DNA of 12,847 nucleotides from an uncultured Oscillospiraceae bacterium. GTDB lineage: Bacteria > Bacillota > Clostridia > Oscillospirales > Oscillospiraceae. The position numbers and the translations under genes were made by a program. Shown here in pieces: positions 6,656-12,847 of this stretch (its first letter is position 1; every line of letters begins with the position of its first letter). Where the stretch lies: assembly GCA_934565775.1 (NCBI GenBank), contig CAKTIN010000050.1, positions 1-12,847 of the forward strand, given 5' to 3'. The notes below the pieces were generated by a model, which worked only from the letters and a program-made list of their open reading frames with translations, ran no database searches and was not told the DNA's origin.

Positions 6656-6684
6656 GTATATTCTTGTCCACGGTCTCATAAATA
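6656..6684 (+). promoter_or_regulatory. Candidate sigma-E (sporulation) promoter of the SipL-like gene
   Basis: GTATATT (6656-6662), a 14-base spacer and CATAAATA (6677-6684) resemble the B. subtilis sigma-E consensus KMATATT-N14/15-CATACANT: six of seven at -35, and CATA plus the sixth A at -10. No good sigma-A pair is present. The match to a mother-cell promoter fits a spore-coat/cortex gene. Confidence 0.5.
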
Positions 6685-6712
6685 GAGATAGAACCATTGA
6701 GGAGTGATGACT

Positions 6713-8212
6713 ATGGACTTGACCTTTTCTGAAACGAAGCTGGCTTATCTCCGGCGGCTGCTGTGTCAGGTGATCCATCAGGAGGAGACCGCAGAGACCA
6801 TTGTGCCGGACTCCATGCCGGATGTGGGCCGGATCATCGGCTGCTGGGGCGTGCCGGTGCTCCGAGGGAAGGAGTGGCGGGGCGGCTCCCTGACTGCCAG
6901 CGGCGGCGTCCCCGCAAGGCTGCTGTACGCCCCGGCAGACGACGGTCCCCTTCAGGTTATGGAATGCTATCTGCCCTTTACCCTCCGCTGGGAGCTGCCC
7001 CAGACAGACCGGGAGGGGGTGATGCAGGTGCGCTGCCGCCTGCGCTCCATCGACGCCCGGATGCTCAACTCCCGGAAGCTTCTGGTGCGCGCCAATGTGG
7101 CCGCCCTGGGGGAGGCCTTCCTGCCGGAGGAGGAGAGCTTTTACACGCTGCCGGACCCGCCCCGGGGTCTGGAGGTGCAGACTGCGCGTTACCCCCTGAC
7201 CCTCCCGGCGGACTGCTGCGAAAAGACCTTCCTGCTGGATGAGGAGCTGACCCTCCCGGCGGGAAATCCCGAGATCAGCCGGGTGGTCTACTACGGCCTG
7301 ACGCCGGAGCTCAGCGAGGGGAAGGTCCTGGGAGGCAAGGCGGTCTTTAAGGGAACCTATCGGCTGCATCTGGTCTATCTCACCCCGGAGGGGGAGCTGA
7401 CCCAGTGGGACCAGGAGGTGCCCTTCTCCCAGTTTGCGGATCTGAACCGGGAGTTTGAGGATGAGCCGGAGCTGACCGTGGACCTTCTTCCCACGGGGGT
7501 CGAGCTGGAGCCTATGGAGGACGGCCGGACCGTGGCGCTGAAGTGCAGTGTTTTGGCCCAGTGCCTGATCTGTGCCACCCGGAGCGTGGAGGTGGTGCAG
7601 GACGCCTACAGCCTCCGTTGCCCGGTGGAGCTCCAGCGGCAGAGCGTGGAGCTGGAGTCCCGATTGGACCGGCAGCAGCTCCAGGAGCCCCTGCGAATCC
7701 CTGCGGAGGTGCAGGGGAGCGTGGAGGACCTCTGTGGGCTGGTCGATTATCCGCGGATCGAGCGCAGGGGGGAGGAAATTTGTTTTGAAACGCCCGTAAG
7801 CTGCCGGGTCCTGTACTATGACGAAAATGGGGCGCTGCAGGGAAGGGAATTTCGCGGGGAGGCCGAGAGCAGCCTGCCCGCAGACGAGAGCAGCCGCTGC
7901 TATGGGATCACCGCGCCTGCGGGGAGAATGCAGTACAGCGCTGCGGCAGGGGAGATCCAGGGCATGGCGGCGCTCACGGTGTCCTGCTGTGCCGGGCAGC
8001 CGATCGAGGCCATTCAGGGAATCACCCTGGGGGATCCGGTTCCCAGGAGCACCCAGAGGCCCAGCGTCATTCTGCGCCGGACCGGAGGGCAGGAGAGCCT
8101 GTGGAGCCTGGGAAAGACCTATGGCTCGACCGTGGAGGCGATCCGCCAGGCAAACGATCTGACGGCGGATTCCGCTCCGGCCGGGGCAATGCTCTTGATC
8201 CCCATTTTGTAA
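6713..8212 (+). CDS. SPOCS (DUF3794) and LysM domain protein, SipL-like spore morphogenesis protein
   Basis: This 499-residue soluble protein has three SPOCS/DUF3794-type segments (about 30-135, 170-290 and 330-430) and a C-terminal LysM (about 450-499: VILRRTGGQESLWSLGKTYG, EAIRQAND, LLIPIL). The first opens with the characteristic IVPDSMPDVGRI; the second contains KVLGGKAVFKGTY and later SVLAQC. This is the architecture of C. difficile SipL, which binds SpoIVA through its LysM and is needed for coat localisation and engulfment. Length is close to SipL (about 500). The ATG at 6713 is preferred because GAGGAG (6699-6704) is 8 bases upstream; GTG 6704 and ATG 6707 are too close to that site. 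A sigma-E-like promoter lies upstream. No spoIVA is in the window. Other SPOCS proteins exist in Clostridia, so strict SipL orthology is unproven. Confidence 0.85.
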   Translation: MDLTFSETKLAYLRRLLCQVIHQEETAETIVPDSMPDVGRIIGCWGVPVLRGKEWRGGSLTASGGVPARLLYAPADDGPLQVMECYLPFTLRWELPQTDREGVMQVRCRLRSIDARMLNSRKLLVRANVAALGEAFLPEEESFYTLPDPPRGLEVQTARYPLTLPADCCEKTFLLDEELTLPAGNPEISRVVYYGLTPELSEGKVLGGKAVFKGTYRLHLVYLTPEGELTQWDQEVPFSQFADLNREFEDEPELTVDLLPTGVELEPMEDGRTVALKCSVLAQCLICATRSVEVVQDAYSLRCPVELQRQSVELESRLDRQQLQEPLRIPAEVQGSVEDLCGLVDYPRIERRGEEICFETPVSCRVLYYDENGALQGREFRGEAESSLPADESSRCYGITAPAGRMQYSAAAGEIQGMAALTVSCCAGQPIEAIQGITLGDPVPRSTQRPSVILRRTGGQESLWSLGKTYGSTVEAIRQANDLTADSAPAGAMLLIPIL

Positions 8213-8218
8213 AGAAGA

Positions 8219-8254
8219 GGCCCGGGTGCAGTGCACCCGGGCCTTAAGCGTGAT
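8219..8254. terminator. Perfect hairpin between convergent SipL-like and LRR genes
   Basis: GGCCCGGGTGCA (8219-8230) and TGCACCCGGGCC (8232-8243) form a 12-base perfect inverted repeat around one G. On the minus strand it is followed by TCTTCTTTAC, a fair T-rich tail, so it suits the LRR gene best. On the plus strand the tail is only TTAAG, so it is a weaker terminator for the SipL-like gene. It is the main content of the 50-base gap. Confidence 0.75.
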
Positions 8255-8262
8255 GGAGGGTT

Positions 8263-9978
8263 TTAAGAGGGATCGTAATTGACGACGATGTTCTTTGCCA
8301 GAAGGGCCTCCACGTCGGTCACGTTGGTGCCAAAGCAGCTCAGCGTCACCAGAATGGGGCAATCCGCCAGGCAGTTGACATCATCCAGCTCATTGTAATC
8401 CAGATTCAAAGTCGCCAGATTTTCCAGACCGGCCAGCCCCTGCACATCCTCCAGGGCGTTATGGGAGGCGTCCACATTTTTCAGGGCGCAGTCCTTGGGG
8501 AAGGCGGGGATGGTAAGAAGATTGTTGTAGGAAATATTCAGGTCGGTCATCTTCACCAGAGCGTCCAGCCCGTCCATGCTCTCCAGAGCGTTGTTGGAAA
8601 TGTCCAGGTTCACCAGCTCCGTGCATCCGGCCAGAGCGTCGCAAAGGGTCAGACTGTTATAGGCACAGGACAGGGTAGTCAGCTCGGAAAGGCGGCCGAT
8701 ATTGGCGAGATCCGAAAGCCGGTTGCTGGAAATATCCAGGGTGGTCAGCTGGGTGTCATTGCAGATGGGGGCAATGGAGGTCACCATATTGCTGGAAACA
8801 TCCAGGACCGTAAGCTCCTTCAAGCCGGAGAGACTTTGAAGATTGGTCAGGGCATTGTGCTGCAAATGCAGCTCCGTCAGCGCCTTGCAGGAGGCAAGAG
8901 CGGAAATGTCGTTGATGCTGTTATCGGACAGATCCAGATAGGTCAGGGCGGTACAGCCCCCCAGAGGGGTAACGTTGGAAACGCCGCAGCTGGCCAGCCG
9001 CAGCTGGGTCAGGCTGGCGCAGGCACCGATCTGGGCCAGATTTTCCGTGGTGAGGTCGCAGCCGGTGAGATCCAGGCTGGTCAGGCCGGGCATGGAGGCC
9101 AGGAAGGAGGTATCGATCCCGGGGTGATTCTGAATGGTCAGGCTGGTCAGGCCGGTGAAGTAATGCAAATCGGAGAAGTCCGTTACCTCCTCGGTGAGGG
9201 TCAGCTCCGGAATGCTCCACAGGTCGCTGGTGAGCAGGGTGCTGTCTGCGCCCCGGCTAAGCACGTCCCGGACAATGGCGTCCAGCGCCTTGTCCTGGAG
9301 GACCACCGGCTCCACCACGCCGCTGACCGTGTAGCCAAAGGCGGCATAGGGGCTGACGATCTTGTCCTCGGAGACGACGACCGCGCCAATGGTGGTCTCG
9401 CCGGCAGGCAGGTGAATGGGAGAGGTGTACACGGTCCCGTTGATGGAGGGGTATTCCCCGGTGATGGAGACATACAAGGTGCCGCCCTCGGCAGAGAGGG
9501 CAACGTCGATATACTGGCTGTAATACCCGGGAGCCTGGTCCGCAGTGGGGGCGGCGGGGCGAAGGGCGTCCAGCTGGGCCTTCAGGGTGGGATCCGCCAC
9601 CTGGTCCAGCATGGTCACGGCGTCCAGAAGCTTGTCCTGATCCACATAGACCCGGCACAGGGCGGTATAGAGATCCAGTGTTGCGCTCCGGGAGATTGCA
9701 TTGACCAGAGTGAACTCAGCCTTGGTATAGTTTCCGCTTTTGGCGTATACGTCCGCCAGGTCCAGGGCCAGGACGTTGTCCTCCGGCGTCAAGTCTGCCG
9801 CCCAGCGGTAATACTGGATGGCTTTGTCGTATTTTTCACTGCTGGCGGCCTTTTCCCCCTGGGTGCGAAGGAAGTTTGCAGTCATCTGGGGGTTATAGGA
9901 CAGAAAGTACCAGGCGGCGCCGCCGAGGATCGCGGCGAGAAGCAGGAATACTACAATTATTTTTAATGCTCTTTTCAT
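8263..9978 (-). CDS. Membrane-anchored TPR / leucine-rich-repeat surface protein (hypothetical)
   Basis: This 571-residue protein has a basic start (MKRALK) and one membrane segment (about 6-27) with no lipobox cysteine. An outer part follows. It starts with TPR-like helices (about 33-135; KAASSEKYDKAIQYYRWAADLTPED and KSGNYTKAEFTLVNAI) and a linker (141-150). A beta domain resembling the chitobiase/beta-hexosaminidase C-terminal fold comes next (about 155-220; TVYTSPIHLPAGETTIGAVVV split across 182-202). The C-terminal half has about 13 leucine-rich repeats of 20-23 residues (LTSLDLTG, LTYLDLSDN, LTTLDISSN and so on, 275-560), of the short SDS22/internalin-like type. The start at 9978 has a GGAG site 7 bases upstream. 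It is driven by a perfect consensus promoter and is divergent from spoIID. The repeats suggest protein binding at the cell surface; the ligand is unknown. There is no LPxTG or other wall-sorting signal at the C terminus. Confidence 0.85.
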   Translation of the reverse strand: MKRALKIIVVFLLLAAILGGAAWYFLSYNPQMTANFLRTQGEKAASSEKYDKAIQYYRWAADLTPEDNVLALDLADVYAKSGNYTKAEFTLVNAISRSATLDLYTALCRVYVDQDKLLDAVTMLDQVADPTLKAQLDALRPAAPTADQAPGYYSQYIDVALSAEGGTLYVSITGEYPSINGTVYTSPIHLPAGETTIGAVVVSEDKIVSPYAAFGYTVSGVVEPVVLQDKALDAIVRDVLSRGADSTLLTSDLWSIPELTLTEEVTDFSDLHYFTGLTSLTIQNHPGIDTSFLASMPGLTSLDLTGCDLTTENLAQIGACASLTQLRLASCGVSNVTPLGGCTALTYLDLSDNSINDISALASCKALTELHLQHNALTNLQSLSGLKELTVLDVSSNMVTSIAPICNDTQLTTLDISSNRLSDLANIGRLSELTTLSCAYNSLTLCDALAGCTELVNLDISNNALESMDGLDALVKMTDLNISYNNLLTIPAFPKDCALKNVDASHNALEDVQGLAGLENLATLNLDYNELDDVNCLADCPILVTLSCFGTNVTDVEALLAKNIVVNYDPS

Positions 9979-10012
9979 AAAAGCACTCCGTTTCTCAGAA
10001 GAATTTAGGATT

Positions 10013-10041
10013 ATTATACCTTCTTTTTGGGAACCTGTCAA
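10013..10041 (-). promoter_or_regulatory. Perfect consensus sigma-A promoter of the LRR gene
   Basis: On the minus strand TTGACA (10041-10036), a 17-base spacer and TATAAT (10018-10013) match the vegetative consensus at all twelve positions, with a start expected near 10006 and a leader of about 28 bases. This is the strongest promoter in the window. Confidence 0.88.
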
Positions 10042-10129
10042 GGTTTGACGAGGAATGCGCCGGAAAACGGGCGGGGAATTGACAGAAAAAGCGTCCTCTG
10101 GGCGGTATGATAGCCCGGGGGGAATGAAA

Positions 10130-11137
10130 ATGGAAAAGGGAACTGTGTTTGGCCTTGGGGCGCTGCTGCTGGCTCTGTGCATCGCGGCATTTCCCGTGCT
10201 TCTGGAGCGAGAGCCGGCGGAGACCGCACCGGCAACGGAGGCGGCGACGGAGGCGATGGTCCCGGCGACGGAGGCCACCGTTCCGGAATCCCGGGCGGCG
10301 GAGACAAGCCTGCCGGTGCTGCTACCGGACGGGACCGTGGAGGAGATGGAGCTGGAATCCTATCTGGTGGGCGTGGTGCTGGGAGAAATGCCCGCCCAAT
10401 TTGCCCAGGAGGCCCGGAAGGCCCAGGCAGTGGTCGCGCGGACCTTTGCCCTGCGGCGCATGGAGCACCGGAAGCACGAGCAGGCGGCGGTCTGCACGGA
10501 CCCGGCCTGCTGCCAGTGCTGGATCGATCCGGAATCCTATCTGGCCCAGCCGGGAAGCAACAGCGCCGGGGTGGAAAACGCCCGGGCGGCGGTCCTGGAT
10601 ACGGCGGGGCAGGTCCTCACCTACGGTGGGACCCTGATCGAGGCCACCTATTTCTCCTGCTCCGGCGGCAGAACGGAGGCGGCGGTGGCCGTATGGGGCA
10701 GCGAGGTGCCCTATTTGCAGTCCGTGGACAGCCCCGGGGAGACGGAGATCGCCCTGCATGACCGGGATGAGACAACGTTTCCGGCGGCGGAGTTTGCGGC
10801 GCTGCTGCAAAAGGAGAATCCGGAGGCCGATTTCTCCGGACCGGAGAGCGGCTGGGTCGGGCAGACGGTCTGGACCGTGGGCGGTGGTGTGGAGACGGTG
10901 GAGCTGGGGGGTGCGTCCTTTCGTGGGACGCGGCTGCGGAGCCTTCTGGGTCTGCGCTCTACGGTGTTCTCCATCCGGGCGGAAGAAGGTACCGTTACAA
11001 TCACCACCCGGGGCTATGGCCATCGGGTGGGAATGAGCCAATACGGCGCCCAGGCCATGGCCCTGGCGGGGAAAACCTATCCGGAAATTCTGGCGCACTA
11101 TTATGTGGGGACTTGTCTGGAGACCCGGAACCCCTAA
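10130..11137 (+). CDS. spoIID: SpoIID-type lytic transglycosylase (SpoIID/LytB domain)
   Basis: This 335-residue protein is SpoIID-like; SpoIID cleaves glycan strands during engulfment of the forespore together with SpoIIP and SpoIIM. One membrane segment (about 6-25) is followed by an Ala/Thr/Glu linker (28-60) and the SpoIID domain (about 65-330). E86 in GEMPAQF is the expected catalytic glutamate, followed by ARKAQAVVARTF. H116, C122 and C128 (VCTDPACCQCW) match the zinc ligands described for C. difficile SpoIID. SCSGGRTE (176-183) and GYGHRVGMSQYGAQAM (295-310) are family signatures. Two starts are possible; ATG 10130 is preferred because GGGGGG (10117-10122) is 7 bases before it and only 1 base before ATG 10124. 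The gene is divergent from the LRR gene. No clear promoter is seen. SpoIIP and SpoIIM are not in the window, and a vegetative amidase-enhancer (LytB) role is possible. Confidence 0.9.
   Translation: MEKGTVFGLGALLLALCIAAFPVLLEREPAETAPATEAATEAMVPATEATVPESRAAETSLPVLLPDGTVEEMELESYLVGVVLGEMPAQFAQEARKAQAVVARTFALRRMEHRKHEQAAVCTDPACCQCWIDPESYLAQPGSNSAGVENARAAVLDTAGQVLTYGGTLIEATYFSCSGGRTEAAVAVWGSEVPYLQSVDSPGETEIALHDRDETTFPAAEFAALLQKENPEADFSGPESGWVGQTVWTVGGGVETVELGGASFRGTRLRSLLGLRSTVFSIRAEEGTVTITTRGYGHRVGMSQYGAQAMALAGKTYPEILAHYYVGTCLETRNP
10231..10275 (+). repeat. 12-base short repeats in the SpoIID linker
   Basis: Three copies of GGCRACGGAGGC lie at 10231-10242, 10243-10254 and 10264-10275, encoding ATEA units in the flexible linker after the membrane anchor. 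In-frame 12-base units suggest length change by slippage without loss of the frame. Confidence 0.7.
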
Positions 11138-11165
11138 AGCATCGGGAACACAGGCGCGGCAGTCC

Positions 11166-11194
11166 TTGCCAAGGCTTTGACGCTGTGGTAAACT
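11166..11194 (+). promoter_or_regulatory. Sigma-A promoter of the NUDIX gene
   Basis: TTGCCA (11166-11171), a 17-base spacer and TAAACT (11189-11194), preceded by TG at 11186-11187 (extended -10), make a reasonable vegetative promoter. Start near 11201 leaves a 22-base leader containing GGAGGGG. A TTGACG at 11177 is closer but lacks a good -10. Confidence 0.6.
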
Positions 11195-11222
11195 CTAGGC
11201 ATAGAAAGAAGGAGGGGCCGGG

Positions 11223-11627
11223 ATGATTTACGAAAAAAGCTGCGGCGCCGTGATCTATGCGGAGCAGAATGCGGCGCGCCTTTATCTGGTGGAATGGATG
11301 CAGAAGGGGCACCGTTCGCTCTGCAAGGGCCATGTGGAGGGAGACGAGTCCGAGCACCAAACGGCGGCGCGGGAGATTCTGGAGGAAACGGGGCTTTCCG
11401 TGACGTTTGTGGACGGATTCTGCCGGACCATTGTCTACAGCCCCTATGACGACTGCCGGAAAACCGTGGTTTTCTTTCTGGTCAGAGCGGAGAGCACCTG
11501 TGTGCAGGTCCAGGAGGAAGAGGTTAGAGCGATTCAGTGGCTGCCCTTTGAGGAGGCAATGGCGGCGCTGACCTTTGATTCCGACAGGGAGACGCTGCAG
11601 GAGGCGGAGCGGTTTTTGAACGGCTGA
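11223..11627 (+). CDS. NUDIX hydrolase (Ap4A-hydrolase-like)
   Basis: This 134-residue single-domain NUDIX protein has the complete Nudix box GX5EX7REUXEEXGU: G36, E42, then R50-E51-I-L-E54-E55-T-G57-L58, which binds the catalytic Mg2+. The N-terminal YEKSCGAVIY and the later VVFFLV and AIQWLPFEEA match small Firmicutes NUDIX proteins often labelled bis(5'-nucleosyl)-tetraphosphatase. The usual KGHxE phrase before the box is present as CKGHVEGDE. The substrate could be Ap4A, another nucleoside diphosphate derivative or capped RNA; sequence alone cannot tell. The ATG at 11223 has GGAGG at 11211-11215, 7 bases upstream. The gene has its own promoter and terminator, so it is probably monocistronic. 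Confidence 0.9.
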   Translation: MIYEKSCGAVIYAEQNAARLYLVEWMQKGHRSLCKGHVEGDESEHQTAAREILEETGLSVTFVDGFCRTIVYSPYDDCRKTVVFFLVRAESTCVQVQEEEVRAIQWLPFEEAMAALTFDSDRETLQEAERFLNG

Positions 11628-11640
11628 TCCGCTTATAAGA

Positions 11641-11681
11641 AACTGCCCTCGGCCGATGGCCGGGGGCAGTTGATAGACTGA
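11641..11681 (-). terminator. Terminator hairpin for the PFOR gene (minus strand)
   Basis: Fourteen pairs (one G-T) join 11641-11654 (AACTGCCCTCGGCC) with 11658-11671 (GGCCGGGGGCAGTT) across a GAT loop. Read on the minus strand the right arm ends in TT and continues TCTTAT, giving a short T-rich tail. It lies about 56 bases after the PFOR stop. Confidence 0.7.
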
Positions 11682-11716
11682 CGCCCCCGGGTCTATGACC
11701 CGGGGGCGCAATTTTT
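11682..11716 (+). terminator. Terminator hairpin for the NUDIX gene (plus strand)
   Basis: CGCCCCCGGGTC (11682-11693) pairs perfectly with GACCCGGGGGCG (11697-11708) across TAT, followed by CAATTTTT on the plus strand. Its minus-strand exit is not T-rich. With the preceding hairpin it makes a back-to-back pair insulating two convergent genes. Confidence 0.75.
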
Positions 11717-11727
11717 AGGGGAGGAAA

Positions 11728-12847
11728 TTAGTCCTTGTACATCTCAACCAGCTTCAGCAGGTGCTCGTAGCGCTCCTTGGCAGCGGCCTCGTTCCGAGCG
11801 AACAGAACGGTGGCACGCTCCGGGAACTCGCGGGTCAGACGGCTGTAACGGGCCTCGTTCATCAGGAACTCCTGATAGCCATCCTTGGGAGCCTTGGAGT
11901 CCAGGGTGAACTTGCCGGTTTCCTTGGAGGGATCGAAGCGGAACAGGTTCCAGTAGCCGCAATCCACGGCCTTCTTCATTTCCTCCTGGCAGTGCATCAT
12001 GCCGCCCTTAATGGAGTGCATCTCGCAGGGGGCGTAGCCGATGATGAGGGAGGGACCGTGATAAGCCTCGGCCTCGGTGATGGCCTTGATGGTCTGAGCG
12101 GGGTTCGCGCCCATGGCGATCTGCGCCACATACACATAGCCGTAGGACATAGCGATCTCGGCCAGGGACTTCTTCTTGGTTTCCTTACCGGCAGCGGCAA
12201 ACTGTGCCACCTGGCCGATGTTGGAAGCCTTGGAGGCCTGTCCGCCGGTGTTGGAGTAAACCTCGGTATCGAACACAAAGACGTTGACATCCTTATTCTG
12301 CGCCAGGACATGGTCCACGCCGCCGAAGCCGATGTCATAAGCCCAGCCGTCGCCGCCGAAGATCCACACGGACTTCTTGGACAGGTAGGCCTTCTTGTTC
12401 AGAATCTCGCGGGCCAGGGTGCAGGCGTCGCACTGGCAGAACTTCTCGCCCTTGGCCTTCAGCGCCTCGCCAAAGCCCTTGATCTCGGCATTGTCGCTGG
12501 CAAGCAGATCGTCCACGGTGCAGATGCTGTCCTCCAGAGCGGCCACATAAGCCTTAGTGGCAGCCTGGTTGGCCACGCCGTCGTCCATGGTATCCAGCCA
12601 AGCCTGAGCGGCGGCCTTCAGATCGGCGTCGGCATACTCGACGGCGATGAGCTTCCGGGTCTTTTCTGCCAGGGACTCGCGGATCACGGCCTGAGCGGTG
12701 TACATACCGAAGCCATGCTCGGCGTTGTCCTCAAACAGGGAGTTGGACCAGGCGGGGCCGTGGCCGTCCTTGTTGACGGTATAGGGAGAGGTAGCGGCAG
12801 GACCGCCCCAGATGGAGGAGCAGCCGGTGGCGTTGGAGATGTACATC
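11728..12847 (-). CDS. nifJ: Pyruvate:ferredoxin (flavodoxin) oxidoreductase, C-terminal third, 5' end outside the window
   Basis: About 373 residues from the end of a roughly 1170-residue enzyme that turns pyruvate and CoA into acetyl-CoA, CO2 and reduced ferredoxin. Seen here are NATGCSSIWGG, whose Cys is one ligand of the proximal 4Fe-4S cluster (fragment residue 9), the thiamine diphosphate site GGDGWAYDIGFGG (164-176) with DTEVYSNTGGQ (193-203), and YAPCEMH, whose C274 should be the last proximal-cluster ligand. The two distal ferredoxin-like clusters and the N-terminal domains lie beyond 12847, and the Met at 12846 is internal. Between NATGC and GGDG there is a segment longer than I recall for the D. 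africanus enzyme, holding CQCDAC (137-142). Codon use is strongly biased (Lys almost all AAG), as expected of a highly expressed central-metabolism gene. Confidence 0.96.
   Translation of the reverse strand, partial: MYISNATGCSSIWGGPAATSPYTVNKDGHGPAWSNSLFEDNAEHGFGMYTAQAVIRESLAEKTRKLIAVEYADADLKAAAQAWLDTMDDGVANQAATKAYVAALEDSICTVDDLLASDNAEIKGFGEALKAKGEKFCQCDACTLAREILNKKAYLSKKSVWIFGGDGWAYDIGFGGVDHVLAQNKDVNVFVFDTEVYSNTGGQASKASNIGQVAQFAAAGKETKKKSLAEIAMSYGYVYVAQIAMGANPAQTIKAITEAEAYHGPSLIIGYAPCEMHSIKGGMMHCQEEMKKAVDCGYWNLFRFDPSKETGKFTLDSKAPKDGYQEFLMNEARYSRLTREFPERATVLFARNEAAAKERYEHLLKLVEMYKD

Noticed and set aside
6356..8362. Long minus-strand open frame (668 codons) opposite the PBP end, small ORF and SipL-like gene
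   Set aside because: It is antisense to well-supported genes, its translation is Gln/His/Arg-rich low-similarity text, and it crosses two genes and a terminator; GC-rich coding DNA often leaves such frames open.
8290..9190. Periodic similar sequence of about 66 bases suggesting a DNA repeat array
   Set aside because: It is the coding periodicity of leucine-rich repeats, too divergent at DNA level to be a CRISPR or satellite array.
8461..9966. Long plus-strand open frame (501 codons) opposite the LRR gene
   Set aside because: Gly/Gln/Val-rich antisense of the regular leucine-rich repeats; no ribosome site or domain, and the minus-strand protein is clearly real.
10079..10111. TTGACA and TATGAT upstream of spoIID as a sigma-A promoter
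   Set aside because: The spacer is 21 bases, too long for a functional pair, and no TG extension precedes the -10; I also found no convincing sigma-E match.
11138..11170. Terminator after spoIID
   Set aside because: Only a 4-5 base inverted repeat (GGCA/TGCC) without a T-run; too weak to call, so some read-through into the NUDIX gene is possible.

Overview
The window is a GC-rich (about 60 % by eye) stretch of an anaerobic, spore-forming member of the Firmicutes, most likely an Oscillospiraceae/Ruminococcaceae-type gut Clostridium. The pointers are a pyruvate:ferredoxin oxidoreductase, two sporulation-type proteins (a SPOCS/LysM SipL-like protein and SpoIID), a YugP-type zinc peptidase, a TIGR04255-type protein, strong GGAGG ribosome sites, and consensus sigma-A promoters in otherwise GC-rich DNA. 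It reads as chromosomal core DNA; I see no mobile element, CRISPR array, tRNA or rRNA.

Layout. (1) Positions 1-1293, plus strand: the 3' part of a TIGR04255 family gene, then a membrane zinc metallopeptidase in the same operon, ending at a hairpin shared with the convergent WYL gene. (2) Positions 1351-3228: a WYL-domain transcription regulator (minus) divergent from endonuclease IV (nfo, plus). The 81-bp gap holds a near-perfect palindrome that is also a strong minus-strand terminator. (3) Positions 3241-6499: a two-gene peptidoglycan synthesis operon. A clear sigma-A promoter is followed by a SEDS (FtsW/RodA) glycosyltransferase with a membrane-anchored FHA domain fused at its N terminus. 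An overlapping class B penicillin-binding protein follows, then a strong terminator. (4) Positions 6500-8212: a 50-codon Cys-rich membrane mini-protein whose ribosome site lies inside that terminator stem, then a sigma-E-like promoter and a SipL-like spore morphogenesis gene. (5) Positions 8263-11137: a membrane-anchored TPR/leucine-rich-repeat protein (minus) on a perfect consensus promoter, divergent from spoIID (plus). (6) Positions 11166-11716: a NUDIX hydrolase with its own promoter and terminator. (7) Positions 11728-12847: the C-terminal third of pyruvate:ferredoxin oxidoreductase on the minus strand.

How it fits together. Most of the centre concerns the cell envelope: septal or elongation peptidoglycan synthesis (FHA-SEDS plus PBP), spore coat/cortex assembly (SipL-like), engulfment peptidoglycan remodelling (SpoIID) and an uncharacterised surface LRR protein. 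The most interesting points are the FHA-SEDS fusion beside its partner PBP, which condenses the actinobacterial fhaB-rodA-pbpA module; the terminator hairpin that hides the mini-protein's ribosome site; and the orphan terminator/palindrome between the WYL regulator and nfo.
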